A stretch of 64,000 nucleotides of DNA from Scenedesmus sp. ARA3 (taxonomy: Eukaryota; Chlorophyta; Chlorophyceae; Sphaeropleales; Scenedesmaceae). Of this stretch, positions 35,525 to 47,383 are shown piece by piece. Below the pieces are notes generated by a model that saw only the letters and a program-made list of their open reading frames with translations, did no database searches and was not told where the DNA came from. Each line of letters starts with the position of its first letter. Position 1 is the stretch's first letter. The translations under genes were made by a program, and so were the position numbers. The DNA lies in NCBI GenBank assembly GCA_004335835.1, contig RWJK01001118.1, forward strand, positions 1-64,000, given 5' to 3'.

Positions 35525-38500
35525 ATGCAGTTTCATAGCAGCAAGCCGTGTGCTGTGCGGTCATGCACGGCACAGAGGCTGCAGCTGCACCACTGCAGCA
35601 GCAGAGCTTTGCTGCCAGTGCGCCAACAGCAACATCAGCACCCAAGGCAGCACAGCAGCCAGCAGACTAGCAGCATAGCATGCCGTACTAGCCTAGCTGA
35701 CGTGGGCCCCAGCTTCAGCAACGGTGGCAGCAGCAACAACCCACTGGAGTTGCTGCGAGTCACGCGTGATGTGCAAGTATGGGACGCGGCCCACAAGCGT
35801 CAGACCAACATTGCTACAGCCCAAAAGCACTAGCTCATGTTCAGTGCGCATCAGGAGAGTGTGCTGTTGTTGCCTTGCTGCAGCAGTGCTGTGTGTATCC
35901 TTGCTGCACGGACCAAACAACCCAGTGAGCTTGAGCATGCAAAGTCACACACCAGTACACACCTGCAAACATAACAGCACCCCTAGCGCAAGCTTTGGCC
36001 CGTCCTGCAAGGCATTCCATCCCACGCACACAAGCAACATGCTGTCCTGCAGGCACGTGCGCGGCTGATGGCAGAGGTCATGACGGATGGCCGCATGAGC
36101 CACTACAGTGAGCTGTACCAGCCCTGCCCAGTGGAGGAGTTCCTGTCAAAGGAGCTAGGGGTGTGGAGCTACAACGTGATGCTCTTCGCAGTGGCAAACC
36201 CTGCGCTGCAGGTGACTGGGCAGAAGTGTTGTTGTAGCTGTTGATGCACATGGCTGAGTCGGGTCCTGTTGAAGCAGCAGAGATGGCAGCGCTGATGCAG
36301 GTTCAAGTAGCAACACGTGTTGCAACTGTTGAAGGGCCTCAGCAGCGTTGGCGCACCTGAAGCTGCTTGAGGATCAGCAGCAAACAGCAGCAGCGCACGG
36401 CGCAGTGTCAGGCTCAGCTAGGCCATCCTGACTTTGGACAGCACTGCTGACATTTTGCTGCCTGGCTGCCCCCACCTCATCATCCACGCATGCCTTTGAT
36501 CTGGACAGCCAGGCTCAACGTAGCGAGAAGTGCAACAGCAGGGACGATTGCAGAAGTCTAGCAAATTTGCTTAACTCCCAACATCTGCTGTCTGTTGGGC
36601 CCTCCCTGCCTGCGCAGGTCTTTGACCTGGAGAGCCAGGTGCGGCCTGCGGTGCGCAGCCTCAAGGCGGCTAACATCGACGTGACGGACATCTGGTTTGT
36701 CATCACCAAGCACCTGGAGATCCTCACGGAGCCCATCGCGCTGCAGCGCTGGCTGGATTTTTTGTCACTGCAGGTGCGCAGTGCACAGCCGCAGCGCACA
36801 GGCCGCCGCACGTGCGTTTTGAGCATGCAGTGTAGGCAGCTGCTTGAAAGTCATCAACCAACGGAGTATTGAGGAGCGCAGCAGATTTGCCCTTGGTTCT
36901 GCAAGTGCATGCAGGGCGTGCAGCGCTGCGCTATAGGCAGCTGGAACGCTGCCTGTCGTAATGCTTGCTGGCACCTAACAGCCATCCCTTCGACACCTTA
37001 CCAAACGTGCTTCAGACAACGTGTAAATGGGCTTTTCTCACGAAGCTAATGTGGCACGTGCCTGCAGGCGCTGGACTCGCGGCACATGGCCAACTTCCTG
37101 CTCAAGGCGCCAGACGCGCTCTTCACCAGCTGCACGCAGGCGCAGGCGCTGCAGGTGCGCAGCAGCTGCCCCAGCTGTATGTGCGGCATGTGCAAGCACC
37201 TGCAGGAGCTTCACTGTGGTTTATGCCAATATGCCGCGTATGTGCGCTGTGAAGCAAGTGCAGGTGCGTGCCGCAGGTTGTGCCACGCCGCAACAGCTGT
37301 GAAGGAGTTGTCTGGCGTGCTTCTTTTTGTTTCAATCAACTACTCTTGGTGTACTGATAGTTAACAGCATTTGTTTCTTTAACTTCTGCCTGGTCTGTTT
37401 CTTGCGCCTTAACAGGTGCTGGGCTGGCTCAAGGCGCTGGGCGTGAAGCAGGAGTACCTCTTCCCGCGCGTGCTGTGCCCCTGTCCCACCATCCTGCTGC
37501 AAGACGTCACCACCCACCTGCAGCCCATCGTCTCGCACCTCACCTCGCTCGGCCTGGAGCCGCAGCACATCAGCCGCATGGCATGCGTGCATCCGGAGCT
37601 GTTACTAATCTCCGTTGATGCGCAGCTGCAGCCGCTTGTGAGTTATCTAGAGGGCCTCGGCTGCAGCACCTGCCAGGTGGCAAGGCTGCTGCTGGAGGTG
37701 CCTCAGGCACTGGGCGGCAGGCCGCCACAGGCGCTGTTTGGCGCGCGGGTTGAGGCGCTGCGGCAGCTGGGCGTTGATGCGCCCACGCTGCGGCAGATGA
37801 CAGGGCGCAGCACGGCGTGGCTGACAATGCAGGGCGCGCCAGCGGAGCAGATCAGCCACCTGAGGCAGGAGATGGGCTTCAGCACAGAACAGGTGCGTGG
37901 GAGGGCTCATTGTACAGAGGTTATGGTTGGGTTATAAGGCAGTATGTTGCTGGTTTCTTAATATGTACCTGAAGCAGGAGCTGGGTTTTATGGCTGCGCA
38001 TGTGTGGCAGGGCTCAGCATCGCTGCAAGGGTATGGCGGTGACGTTCATTGCTGCAAGGGTATGGCGCTATTTGCAGGGCCATGTCTGTGACGCAGGCAT
38101 ACATAAGGCAGATGCCTTCCTCCGGTTGTGTGCAGTATGGGCGGCTGCCGACAATTGCACGCCTGCTGCTGCTGCTGCTGCCGCTGCTGCAGGTGCGGGC
38201 GCTGGTCACCGCCTGCCCTGCCATCCTATCAGAGAAGCCGCTTGAGCTGCAGCGCAAGGCCGACTTCCTCACAGCCACACTCAACATGGAGCGGGGCGAC
38301 TGCCTGGCACACCCAGGCTACCTGGGAGCCAGCCTCATGCAGGTGGGCACACGTTTTTTGTTTGGAGATTGAACCGACTGGCTATCACTGCTTGCAACAT
38401 GTGTTTGGTCATCTGGCAGTGTCTGGTGGTCTCTGCAGAGCCCTGTAGCACATGCCAGGTGCACACATGCAGGTGGGCACACGTTGCTGGCCAGCTGACC

Positions 38501-38802
38501 CATCTAGCAGTGTATAGTAATCACTGCAGTGTCCTGGAGTGATTGCAATGGATGTGCCGCATTCATTCGCCAGGGTACCTGGGCGTGAGCCTCATGCAGG
38601 TGGGCGCACGTTGCAACAACACTTGTCATTGTCAGCCAGCCGACGCATCTAGCAGTGTCTAGTGGTCATCACAGTGTCCTGGAGCAACAATTGCAGTGCA
38701 CTTGCCTCATTAATCCGCCTCCTCTGTCAGGCAGCGTCAGTGCCACTGATCATGGCATACCGTTCAATGCTGGCATCCCCTGCTATGTGTCATATCGTTG
38801 CA

Positions 38803-38860
<58 letters not shown>

Positions 38861-39420
38861 CATTTCTCCAGGTCATTGGCCCGCGCCACGCCTTTGCAGT
38901 GTCCAAGGGCCTGGAGGCCAAGCTGCAGTCCCCTGGTGCCGCCTGCAGCAGCAGCAACGTGCGCAGCAAGGGCGGCGCGTGGGGCTGGGACCTGTCGCTG
39001 CTGGTGGCTGGGGAGGACGTGGACTTTGCAGGTGGGTGGGGGTGGTTTTGGGCATGTGTATATCTATATGCGCTTACTTGTGCTTACACTGAGCGCAGCT
39101 GGATCCCTTGCAGGCCTGCATAGTCGGAGCTGAAGCGAGCCAGCAGCGGCTAGTGCTCTTTGGACATTTGACAGCAGTTGTGCGTGTGCAGCAGGCTGCT
39201 TGTTGCGGCTTGCTGTTGTGGCGCTGACTCGTATCTTGCTTGCATTTGACCACTTTACACTTTGTTGGCTGCCCCCGCAGACGCGCTTGGTGCCAGTGTG
39301 AACGAGTACGAGGGCTTCCGCACGGCCTTTGAGGAGGAGTACACCGCGCAGCTCAGCAAGGACGCGGCGCGCGAGTTCCAGGAGGAGCTCAAGAAGCTGG
39401 GCATCTACGAAGGCGCGTAA
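35525..39420 (+). CDS. mTERF family protein, organelle-targeted
   Basis: Eight exons: 35525..35776 (end could be 35770), 36053..36211, 36618..36773, 37068..37154, 37416..37892, 38193..38342, 38872..39031, 39281..39420, summing to 1581 nt (526 aa). Residues 1-60 are Gln/His/Ser/Arg-rich with almost no acids, as expected for an organellar presequence. The body is a series of mTERF-type helical repeats with conserved Pro/Leu pattern: NVMLFAVANPALQ, HMANFLLKAPDALF, MACVHPELLLISVDAQLQPL, ALVTACPAILSEKPLELQRK, then GPRHAFAVSKGL. mTERF proteins bind organellar nucleic acid and control transcription termination, splicing or translation. The last exon is charged and ends KKLGIYEGA. The coding end is the first unit of a 103-bp tandem array. 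Intron edges also contain partial exon copies. Confidence 0.8.
36492..36521 (+). repeat. Partial copy of the start of mTERF exon 3
   Basis: CCTTTGATCTGGACAGCCAGG here resembles TCTTTGACCTGGAGAGCCAGG at the real exon start (36618), about 126 bp downstream. It lies in intron 2 and lacks the AG acceptor. Confidence 0.65.
38463..38608 (+). repeat. Copies of the mTERF exon 6 donor edge
   Basis: The real end of exon 6 (CAGCCTCATGCAG then GTGGGCACACGTT) is at 38330-38355. A short copy recurs at about 38466-38488, and a longer one (TACCTGGGCGTGAGCCTCATG) at about 38576-38608, both inside intron 6. Confidence 0.8.
38806..38860 (+). repeat. (CTG)n array before mTERF exon 7
   Basis: About 18 CTG triplets just upstream of the CATTTCTCCAG acceptor of exon 7, acting as part of the pyrimidine-containing tract. 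Confidence 0.95.
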
Positions 39421-39730
39421 TCGTGCGGCGGGATGATGGCGCCAAGTCAGGGCGCCGGATTACAGCGTGACGCGCAAGTTCCAGGAGGAGCTCAAGAAGC
39501 TGGGCATCTACGAGGGCGCGTAATTGCGGGGCGGGATTACGGCGCGTGGTCGGGGCGCAGGATCATGGCGTGGCGCGCGAGTTCCAGGAGGAGCTCGAGA
39601 AGCTGGGCATTTACGAGGGCGGCGGGATCATGGCCCGTAATTAGGGCGAGTGTATCAGCGAGGGATTACGGCACGACGCGCGAGTTCCAGGAGGATCTGA
39701 CGAAGCTGGCCGTCGAAGGCCGTGCGCGCT
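39371..39730 (+). repeat. 103-bp tandem array starting in the last mTERF codons
   Basis: GCGAGTTCCAGGAGGAGCT-like blocks begin at 39371, 39474, 39577 and 39680, exactly 103 bp apart. The first block encodes the true C-terminus (REFQEELKKLGIYEGA); the next two still encode nearly the same peptide and the fourth is degraded. The spacers also share GGCGGGATnATGGC-type sequence. Confidence 0.95.
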
Positions 39731-41522
39731 GCATCTTTGGGTGGGTTGCTGGCAGAAGCGTTGTCTGTTTGTTTGGCTGGCTGGCTGGCTGGGTGCAGCA
39801 GGGCAGGGCAGTTGCGGTTTATACCAGGATGAATATTACTCTGAATCATGGCTGGCACATGTGATGGCGGATGCAGTGCACTTTGTGTTATCAGCGTGCG
39901 GACTGGTTGCTGCTGCAGCACGGCGCGTGCAGTATGAGTGTGGCGGTAGCCAGCCGGACAAAGAATGCCTGCTGCTCGTCAAGATGATGTATTTCATGTC
40001 TGGGTGCAGAGGTGTCGCGTGTGTTGCGCAATGTGACCTGAAGTGGCGCAATTATCGATGAACAACAGCATGTGTGATGGGGTTTGCTGTGGCGTCATCT
40101 TGAGAACAGCTGCAGGATCACCTGTGTCCTGCTGCAGGGGAAGCAGCAGAACGGGAGGATGTTTTGCCATTGCCTGGGCGCTGGTTATGGCACTGGCTGT
40201 TTGGTGGTCTGCTGCGCAGTGCAGTTGGTCGAGTGACAGTTTCATTGTGCAGCGGCGAGCTGCCTTGAAGGTCGGATTGCACATGCACTGGCAGGCTGGA
40301 AGAAGGCCTGCTGCATGTGTGTGCTTTTGTGCAGCAAGTGCGTCGTGGGGTGGCAATCATTTGTACGCGTTGATAGCACCACCCCACTAGTGCCAGCCAG
40401 TGTGTTGTTGGTCCAGGTGCGAGGGGCTGGGCAATAGGGCGAGTTGAGGATGGAATGTTACGGTACGAGGGGCTGTGCGGTAGGGGCTAGTTGCAGGCAA
40501 ACAGTGCAACCAGCAGTAAATGCTGGCTGCTGTCTACTGTTCTTGCCCATGATGTGGCAGTCTGTCTTTTTGCTGCTGTGTTATGAGAAGACTGGTGGCT
40601 TGGGCGCCAAGCTGTGTGTAGGGATGTGCCCGAATACGTGCGCAGCTGTTACTGTTTGTGGTTGCTGTGCTGCTGCTGCTGGTGCCGGTATGCATGCAAT
40701 GGTTTGGCAGAGCTGAAAGAGTGCTGCTGCTTTGTTGTGCAGCATCCTGAGTGTTGCATGTACCATGCGTTTGAGCACGCTGTGACAGACAAGTGCGCCT
40801 GCTGTTGTGTACCGCACGGAAAAAGTGAGGATATGATGCACAGAGAATGTGCAGAGCTGTCTCAGGCCAGGCTTTACCAGCGTGATGGAGTTGTGCTGTT
40901 GTACTTTTGTGTTTGGCAAGTCATTTGCGCCACAGACGTTGTTGGTTGCTGGGCGCCGCTGTACTACTACTGTATGAGCAGACTGTTGTATCACTACTGT
41001 TTTCATATGTATGGCCATGATGTGATCGCGGAAGTTGATAACTGCATGATGAGAGAGTGATAGCCAAGCTTGGCCTTGTGATTGCTGCTGCTGGCCAGCT
41101 TTTGTGCAAGGTGACCTGCAAGTTTAACGTTCCACTTTTTAGTTTGACTGTGTTTCCTGTGATCTTGGGGGTTTGCTTGAGCGCCAAGCACGGTGCCTCT
41201 GCACCTAGGCCTGTAAAACCCTAGCCTAGTACAGCTCGAACCAAGCGGGCAATGCGTCCACGACCAATGGCATGGGCGATGAAAAACACCGTATTAACAC
41301 CAACCTACGTCCGATAAGCTGTGTGCTCGCTGAAGTACACTCTACTGAGCGAGGCATGACCTCATCATAACAGGGGAGTCGTGTCTGGCTAGCCGAGATG
41401 CTGCGGGCTATACTACGGTGCAGGGACGACACATGAGACAAAGATGTCGCCTCTGACATTGCTTGCGTGCAAGCTGCATGCGCGTGTTGAAGAGAATCGC
41501 CTGAACTGCCCTGCTGCTTTCA
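39731..41522. other. Intergenic, mTERF to GH1 gene
   Basis: 1.8 kb with no recognisable exon. A short GGCTG tandem repeat lies at about 39776-39793. The GH1 promoter should lie in the last few hundred bases. Confidence 0.45.
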
Positions 41523-41854
41523 ATGCAACTGTGCAGCACCAGATCAGCAGCAAGCAGACTGCAGTACAGCAATTACCGACGCTTAACAATTTCTGCTGGC
41601 GGATGTAACATCAACCTCAACAGCAGCAGCAGCAGCAGCAGCAGAAGCAGCAGTAGCAAATACAGCATCAAGCCAACCTGTCAGGTGGATAGACCAGCAT
41701 TGCGGCAGCACTTGCAACAAAGCAGCATGCAAGCGAGCTCAGTGCAACCGGTGACAGCATCCCAACATCCTACAGCAGCAGGCGCCCCAGCAGGCACTGC
41801 AAGCTTTGCTACCACCAACGCCCAAACCCTACCTGCTGCAGCCTCAATACAACC

Positions 41855-41944
<90 letters not shown>

Positions 41945-44900
41945 CAGGCCGGACCCAGGCAGTCTGTTCCAGAAGGGTGTTGCCATCTCTGTGTGGCAGA
42001 ACTCCTCGGATGAGGCCAGCAACTGGACCGCCTTCATGCGCCGCAAGCGCTTCTTTGGCCAGGGCCACCTGGTGCAGGCCTTCATGGAGTCCAATGACTT
42101 CTGGAACAGGTGCGGCCAACAACACAGCGTTTGATATTTGTGTCAAGCCACAGTGCTCTGCCACATGTTTGTGAGCCAGATGAGCTGCAGGTTGTGCTGA
42201 ACTCCAGCAGCTGCCCCTACGCAAGTGCTTGCCGCAACTTGAAAAATGTGCAGCACTCCAGCCTGCAAGCCACTGTGCTGCTGCGGCTGCTGTGGCTGCC
42301 GCATGTATGAGCAGGGTATGCAGCTGAAGCAATGCATGTGGTTGTTAAACAGCTCACAGCAATCCAGGCCGTAGACGGCAGTGCTGTTGCTGCTGCCGCA
42401 GGTATGGAGAGGACATGCAGCTGGTCAAGCGCCTGGGCTGCAACTCCTTCCGCTTCTCATTTGAGTGGGCGCGCATTGAGCCTGCACCAGGGCAGATCGA
42501 CGCCTCAGCCATTCAAAGGTGAATTATCAGCTTGTTGCATTGGTGTGATTGTTGTAACAGATAGATTTGGTAGCCATGCTGCAGCAGAGCACGTGCTGCT
42601 GTACCCCTATTAAATGAAGTGGGACGTGAGTAGGAGTGTGCCAGCAATGCTGGGTGACGTGACATGTGCTGTGTGTGCAAGATTGCTGCAGCAGGTGTAC
42701 CCCCCAGTCACGTCTGCAGTTGCAGGGTTTGCACTGCAGACTTTGACTAGGGGGTGGGCCTGAAGCTGTGATGAAGCACTATGGTGCAGCAGTGCATGTG
42801 CAGCACACATGTGAATAGTGTCAATGCTATAAGTGTGCGTGTGTTGTAAATCGCCATCAAATGGTTATGCAGTACCGTGTTTGGCAGGCTGTCACAACTG
42901 TCACCTTGCAGGCCTGCAGCCTGCGGCTGAGGGCATGCATCCTGCTGGCACTTGCCACTGGCAGGCACAACAACAATTCTAAATCCAAGCAAACACCACC
43001 ATAACTCTTCATACGTTCAGCTGCATCGAGCACACTTGCTGCTGCTGCTGGCACTGCCGCCACCTGCAGGTACCATGCCATCCTTGACAGCATGGAGGCT
43101 GCCGGGCTGCTGCCCAACGCCACACTGCACCACTTCACACACCCGCAGGTGCGCAGCGCCAGCAGCAGCAGCAGGGAAGGGGAGCTCGGCAACGTACCAG
43201 CAGTTGAACAGCAGATTGGCCTAGCATACACAGAAGCTCGCCGTGTCACTGTCGATGTTAGGCACTCAGCAGCTTCTACAAGCAGTCATGTTGCCTCTCC
43301 CTGCGCTGTGTCACCAGTCATCGCTGCTATTCATCCCTGCCAAGCTCCCAACATTGAATCACACAGCCACTTGCACGCCCCGCTGCTGCAGTGGTTTGAG
43401 GAGCGCGGCGGCTGAATGAATATTTGTACCAAACGTACACAACGCAGCGAACTCATCCAACCACGTCCGCACATTGTCTGCTGCTGCAGTGGTTTGAGGA
43501 ACGCGGCGGCTGGCGTAACCCGGACAACATCCCCGCATTCACCAGCTACTGCTCCCTCATCTTCCGCGAGTTTGGCCCCCGCATAACCCACTGGGCCACC
43601 TTCAACGAGCCCAGCTGCTTCGCGCTGTGCGGCTACATCATGGGCCTGTGGGCACCCGGCAAGCGTGGCAGGCTGATAACAGCAGGCCATGTGCTGGGCA
43701 ATATGCTCAAGGCGCATGTGGCGGCGTACAGGGCACTGAAGGCCATGCCGCACGGCCACACTGCACAGGTATGATGATCGTACAGGTTGCGGCTGCTGTG
43801 TGGTTGCGAAAGTCATATGGTGGTGCACTTGCAGTGTTGTGTGCAGAACCGCAATGTGTGTGGGTGTTCTGTATGATGCGGCTGCGGCTATTGCTGGTGC
43901 ATGTACCACAATGCTGCAACATGCCGTATGTATCTATTGCTACTCGTGCTGATGCTGATGCTTTGAACAGCAGTACATTTCGCTCACAGCAGCAGCTGTG
44001 GTGGCTCGCGCTGTTAATCATGGCAAGCAATCACTGCTGCTGTAAATGTTTGTGCTACTGCTTTTGCTTCTGCTGCTGCTGCTGCAGATAGGCATCGTGC
44101 ACCAGCACATTCGCTTCATCCCGCACTGCAACCCCCTGGCAGGACTCATTGTCAGGTGGGAGCAGAGCTGCATGTGCAGAGTCATGCCAAGAGCGGAACA
44201 GTGTGCGTAACTGGTTGGTTCTTTCCATTGCTGCAGCTGGACCCAGGCACACACATGCACACGGGAGGTAGAAACCACACATACAGTGCTGCAGGCGTTG
44301 CTGTGAACTGCCATGCACGGCAGCTGGTGGCCTTGGGCCAGAAGTGGCTACAGCTGCTTTCAGTATGCGCCACTGTGCACTGTTACTTGCTGATGACAGC
44401 TATTGTGGAGTTACGCTAGGATGTGTGTTTGTGCCGCGTGCACTGCTGCCCTGCTCTCCTGCAAGCCAGGCCTGTGTGCCGCTGGATGACCTACTGGTTT
44501 GCAACACGCCAGATGATCAGCTTCTTCCAGACAGGTACGGCTGCTGCAGTGCTGCAGCAGAACATAGAAGCGTGACACATACGGCAGAGCAGTGCTTTTA
44601 TTCATGGTGTGCTGTGGCCAGTGCTGCAGCTGCACAGCTGCTGGAGCGCACGCTTGCGCATCTATTGCATGCATGGTGATGTACCAGTGTACCCGCAGCA
44701 TCAGCTGTGCTGCACCGTGAATGCAACGTCCACTGCCAATCTGCTGTCATCATTCGCTGCTGCTGCTGCTGCTGCTGCCGCCAGGCGTGTTCAGCTGGTC
44801 AGCGCCGCTGTTGGGCCGTGTGGTACACTTTGAGGAGCCTGCTGCCGTGGGGGCGCTGGACTGGTGGGGCATCAACTACTACTCACGGTGGGCTGGGGGA

Positions 44901-46844
44901 GTGGCTGCTGCTGCTGCTGCTGGTGGTGCTGCTGCTGGTGCTGGTGCTTTGAAATTGAGGCAGTTACTGCACTGTCTTGTGGCGCACATCAAGAGTCATG
45001 CACACATAAGGACAGATGTACTGGCGCCTTTGCTGCTGGTGGCTTCTGGGATTTTTCACTCCTCCTTGAGTGGAGCATGTAACGTAGTGTAATGTAATGC
45101 TTCTCTGCTGCTGCTGCTGCTGCTGCTGCTGGTTTTGCGCATGCTCCTCAGGCCTGCCATCAGCAGCAGCTTCAAGCTGGTGGGCACTGGCCCCAGCGAG
45201 CCGCTGACAGGCATGGGCATGCCGCTGGTGGCGGGGGACCTGCACAGCCACCTCGTGCAGGCACACAGGGAGCTCAAGGTATTGCTTGAGTTGCAGCTAG
45301 TGCAGTTGGTTTTCCGATGTTCGTAGACTGTGTTGTGCAGAGGCAGCGGCTTCTCAAGTGTGCACACAGGGAGCTGCAGGTACTGGCTGCTGGTGCAGCG
45401 CGCTGTACTCTGGCCATTGCATTTTTATCCAGTTTTGCGCTGGTGAATGTTGGCATCGGCATGCCGCTGGTGGCGGGTGACCTGCACAGCCACCTCATGC
45501 AGGCACACAGGGAGCTCAAGGCGATGACTGCTGTTAGTGACACTACACCTGCTGTTAGTGACACTACACCTGCTTCAGCAGTTGCGGTGCAGTACCGTGC
45601 TGTGTATGCCAGTGTTGTTGTGGTGGCAGGCCACGCTGTGCAGTGGCAATGGCTTTGGGTGCGCAGCGTCAGCGAGACAAGGGTCTGTTAGCGTGCTGCT
45701 AGTCACATCATTTGCCTGCGTCATCGCCCCACTGCTACTGCTGCTGCTGCTGCTGCTGGCAGGTGCCCATCTTCCTGAGTGAGACTGGCGTGTCTGACTC
45801 AAGCCATGAGCTGAGGGCGCGCTGCATCAGCAGCTACTACGATGAGGTGGGCATACAGCGCGCACTCAAGCAGGGAATGCTGCATCATCATCAAGTGTGA
45901 TAGTCAAAGTGTGAACACGCAAAGCACAATTGTTGAGAGGCGGAGTGCATCAAGACCTCCTGCAACAAGGTGGAGCTGTCATGACATCATGGCACATTGT
46001 CACAACGACACAAGTACAGAATGGCACTCGCCACCCATGGTCTGAGGCACTCGGCTTCCTGCGCTGTGCTGTGCCGTGCTGCTGCCAGGTGCTGCGTGCC
46101 ATGGCTGATGGTGCTGACGTGCGGGGCACCTACTACTGGACGCTCATGGACAACATAGAGGCGGGTGACGCTGACCTGCTGGCAGCTGTCCTTCATTATC
46201 ATGATGGCTGCAGCCATGATGGCTGCAGCCAGCCTCCTTGCTTGCAAGTGCTGCTGGCAGCCGCCCGTTGGAGCGCTTTCCTGCATGCACTGGTACCCTG
46301 CATTAATTACTCATGTGCTTGTGCTGCTAGCCCACGCTGTGTCGTTTGTGAGTTTACTTGCAACCCTTGCTATGCTGCATGGCTCGTTTGCTTCTTCTGC
46401 TGCCTGCAGTGGCACCACGGCTTCAACCAGCACTTTGGGCTGTACGAGTGGCGGCCCCCAGGCAGCGGCAGCGGCCCGGGGCGGCCCACCAACGGAGACA
46501 GCCTGCAGCTGCGCCAGGGCAGCAAAGCACTCGTGGCGCTGCATGCAGCATGGCCAGAGACGTGGCAGGACGTGGCGGCGTTTGCTCGGCAGCGCTTTGC
46601 AGGACCGGGTGCGGCTAGTGTGTATAGTCCTGCTGCGTATGATGTGGAGCAAGGGCTGGGTGCGGGGGACGGCAGTGGCCAGCTGCCGCCTGTGCAGGTG
46701 CCTGGTGTGCCGGAGCAGCAGCAGCAGCTGCTGCGGCAGGAGCTGCGGGCTGCAGATGCAGCAGGTGCATCGCAGGCTGGCCAGCAGGGTGGGAGGGAGG
46801 TGGAGGAGCCGCTGCTGGGTGGCAGGATCAGCGATGCAGTGTGA
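41523..46844 (+). CDS. Glycoside hydrolase family 1 beta-glucosidase
   Basis: Eleven exons: 41523..42109, 42402..42518, 43070..43148, 43490..43768, 44088..44155, 44470..44534, 44785..44887, 45152..45278, 45763..45846, 46089..46160, 46410..46844, summing to 2016 nt (671 aa) in phase. GH1 motifs appear in order: RLGCNSFRFSFEWARIEP, LHHFTHPQWFEERGGW, the acid/base motif WATFNEPSCF (Glu about 301), ALDWWGINYYSR, the nucleophile segment PIFLSETGVSD (Glu about 482; most relatives have TENG), DVRGTYYWTLMDNIEW and GFNQHFGLYEW. It should be a retaining beta-glycosidase; the substrate cannot be told. The first ~120 residues are Ser/Gln-rich and positively charged, with a run of about 29 Gln before the domain, so plastid targeting is possible. 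Intron 10 seems to use a GC donor (GAG|GCGGGT). The Gln/Glu-rich tail recurs as a broken copy at 52.7 kb. Confidence 0.85.
41856..41942 (+). repeat. Coding (CAG)n, about 29 triplets
   Basis: A pure CAG array in frame with the GH1 gene, encoding polyglutamine between the presequence-like N-terminus and the catalytic domain. A shorter (CAG)n encoding Ser lies at about 41622-41642. Confidence 0.95.
43383..43418 (+). pseudogene. Partial copy of the start of GH1 exon 4
   Basis: CTGCTGCAG followed by code for WFEERGG and then a TGA. It lies 98 bp upstream of the true exon 4 start (43490), which has the same acceptor and reads WFEERGGWRNPD. If this acceptor were used the protein would stop at once, so it is a decoy or relic. 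Confidence 0.85.
45352..45523 (+). repeat. Two copies of the GH1 exon 8 donor edge
   Basis: The real exon 8 ends GMPLVAGDLHSHLVQAHRELK (nt 45212-45278). A copy at 45455-45521 encodes GMPLVAGDLHSHLMQAHREL, and a shorter one at 45357-45380 encodes only AHREL. Both lie in intron 8. Confidence 0.9.
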
Positions 46845-47383
46845 TGGTGTATACAAGACAGTGCGCCAGGCCTTGTCGACATTGTACAACAGCACAATTG
46901 CTGGTCTCATCTCATGGAACTGTGACCTGTGCCAGTCTTGGTCGCCTCGACGCATATGTAACATTGATTAAAGTATTAATCGGGCGTTTTGAGCTGCACA
47001 TTGGACACCTGTGCCACAGCGCCAGTCAACTGGTGCCGACAGGCGGCAGCTGCAGTTCGTAACCACCACAGCAATTCATAGCTCTGTTCCTTGCCTATGA
47101 ACCTAACCTTCTTACAGCCAGCAGTAACCAAATCACTGCAACAGCAGACCGTCTGCAGGCTGCAGCTGGTGGCGCTGCTGCTGCTACTGCTAATGCAACT
47201 GCTGCTGCTGCTGTCCTTATCCATCCCCATGTCCATGCCTGACAGACAGCCACAGCTGAATCTGGGACCACCGGCAGCTGCTGCAGTCAGCCCTATTTCG
47301 GCTGTGCTTCTACCGCTCACATTGCAAAATAAGTCCGGACATTATCCTGGACACCTGGCCGCTGCTGCACACCATGTGTGCAG
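46845..47383. other. Convergent intergenic, GH1 (+) / exonuclease A (-)
   Basis: About 540 bp between two converging stop codons; it holds the two 3' UTRs and no further gene. Confidence 0.5.
46957..46961 (+). promoter_or_regulatory. Probable polyadenylation signal TGTAA of the GH1 gene
   Basis: TGTAA lies about 112 bp after the GH1 stop codon. TGTAA is the usual poly(A) signal of chlorophycean algae and the distance fits. Confidence 0.45.

Noticed and set aside
38655..39133. Frames running through the CTG array into mTERF exon 7
   Set aside because: Only the part from 38872 has mTERF-like code in phase with the neighbouring exons.
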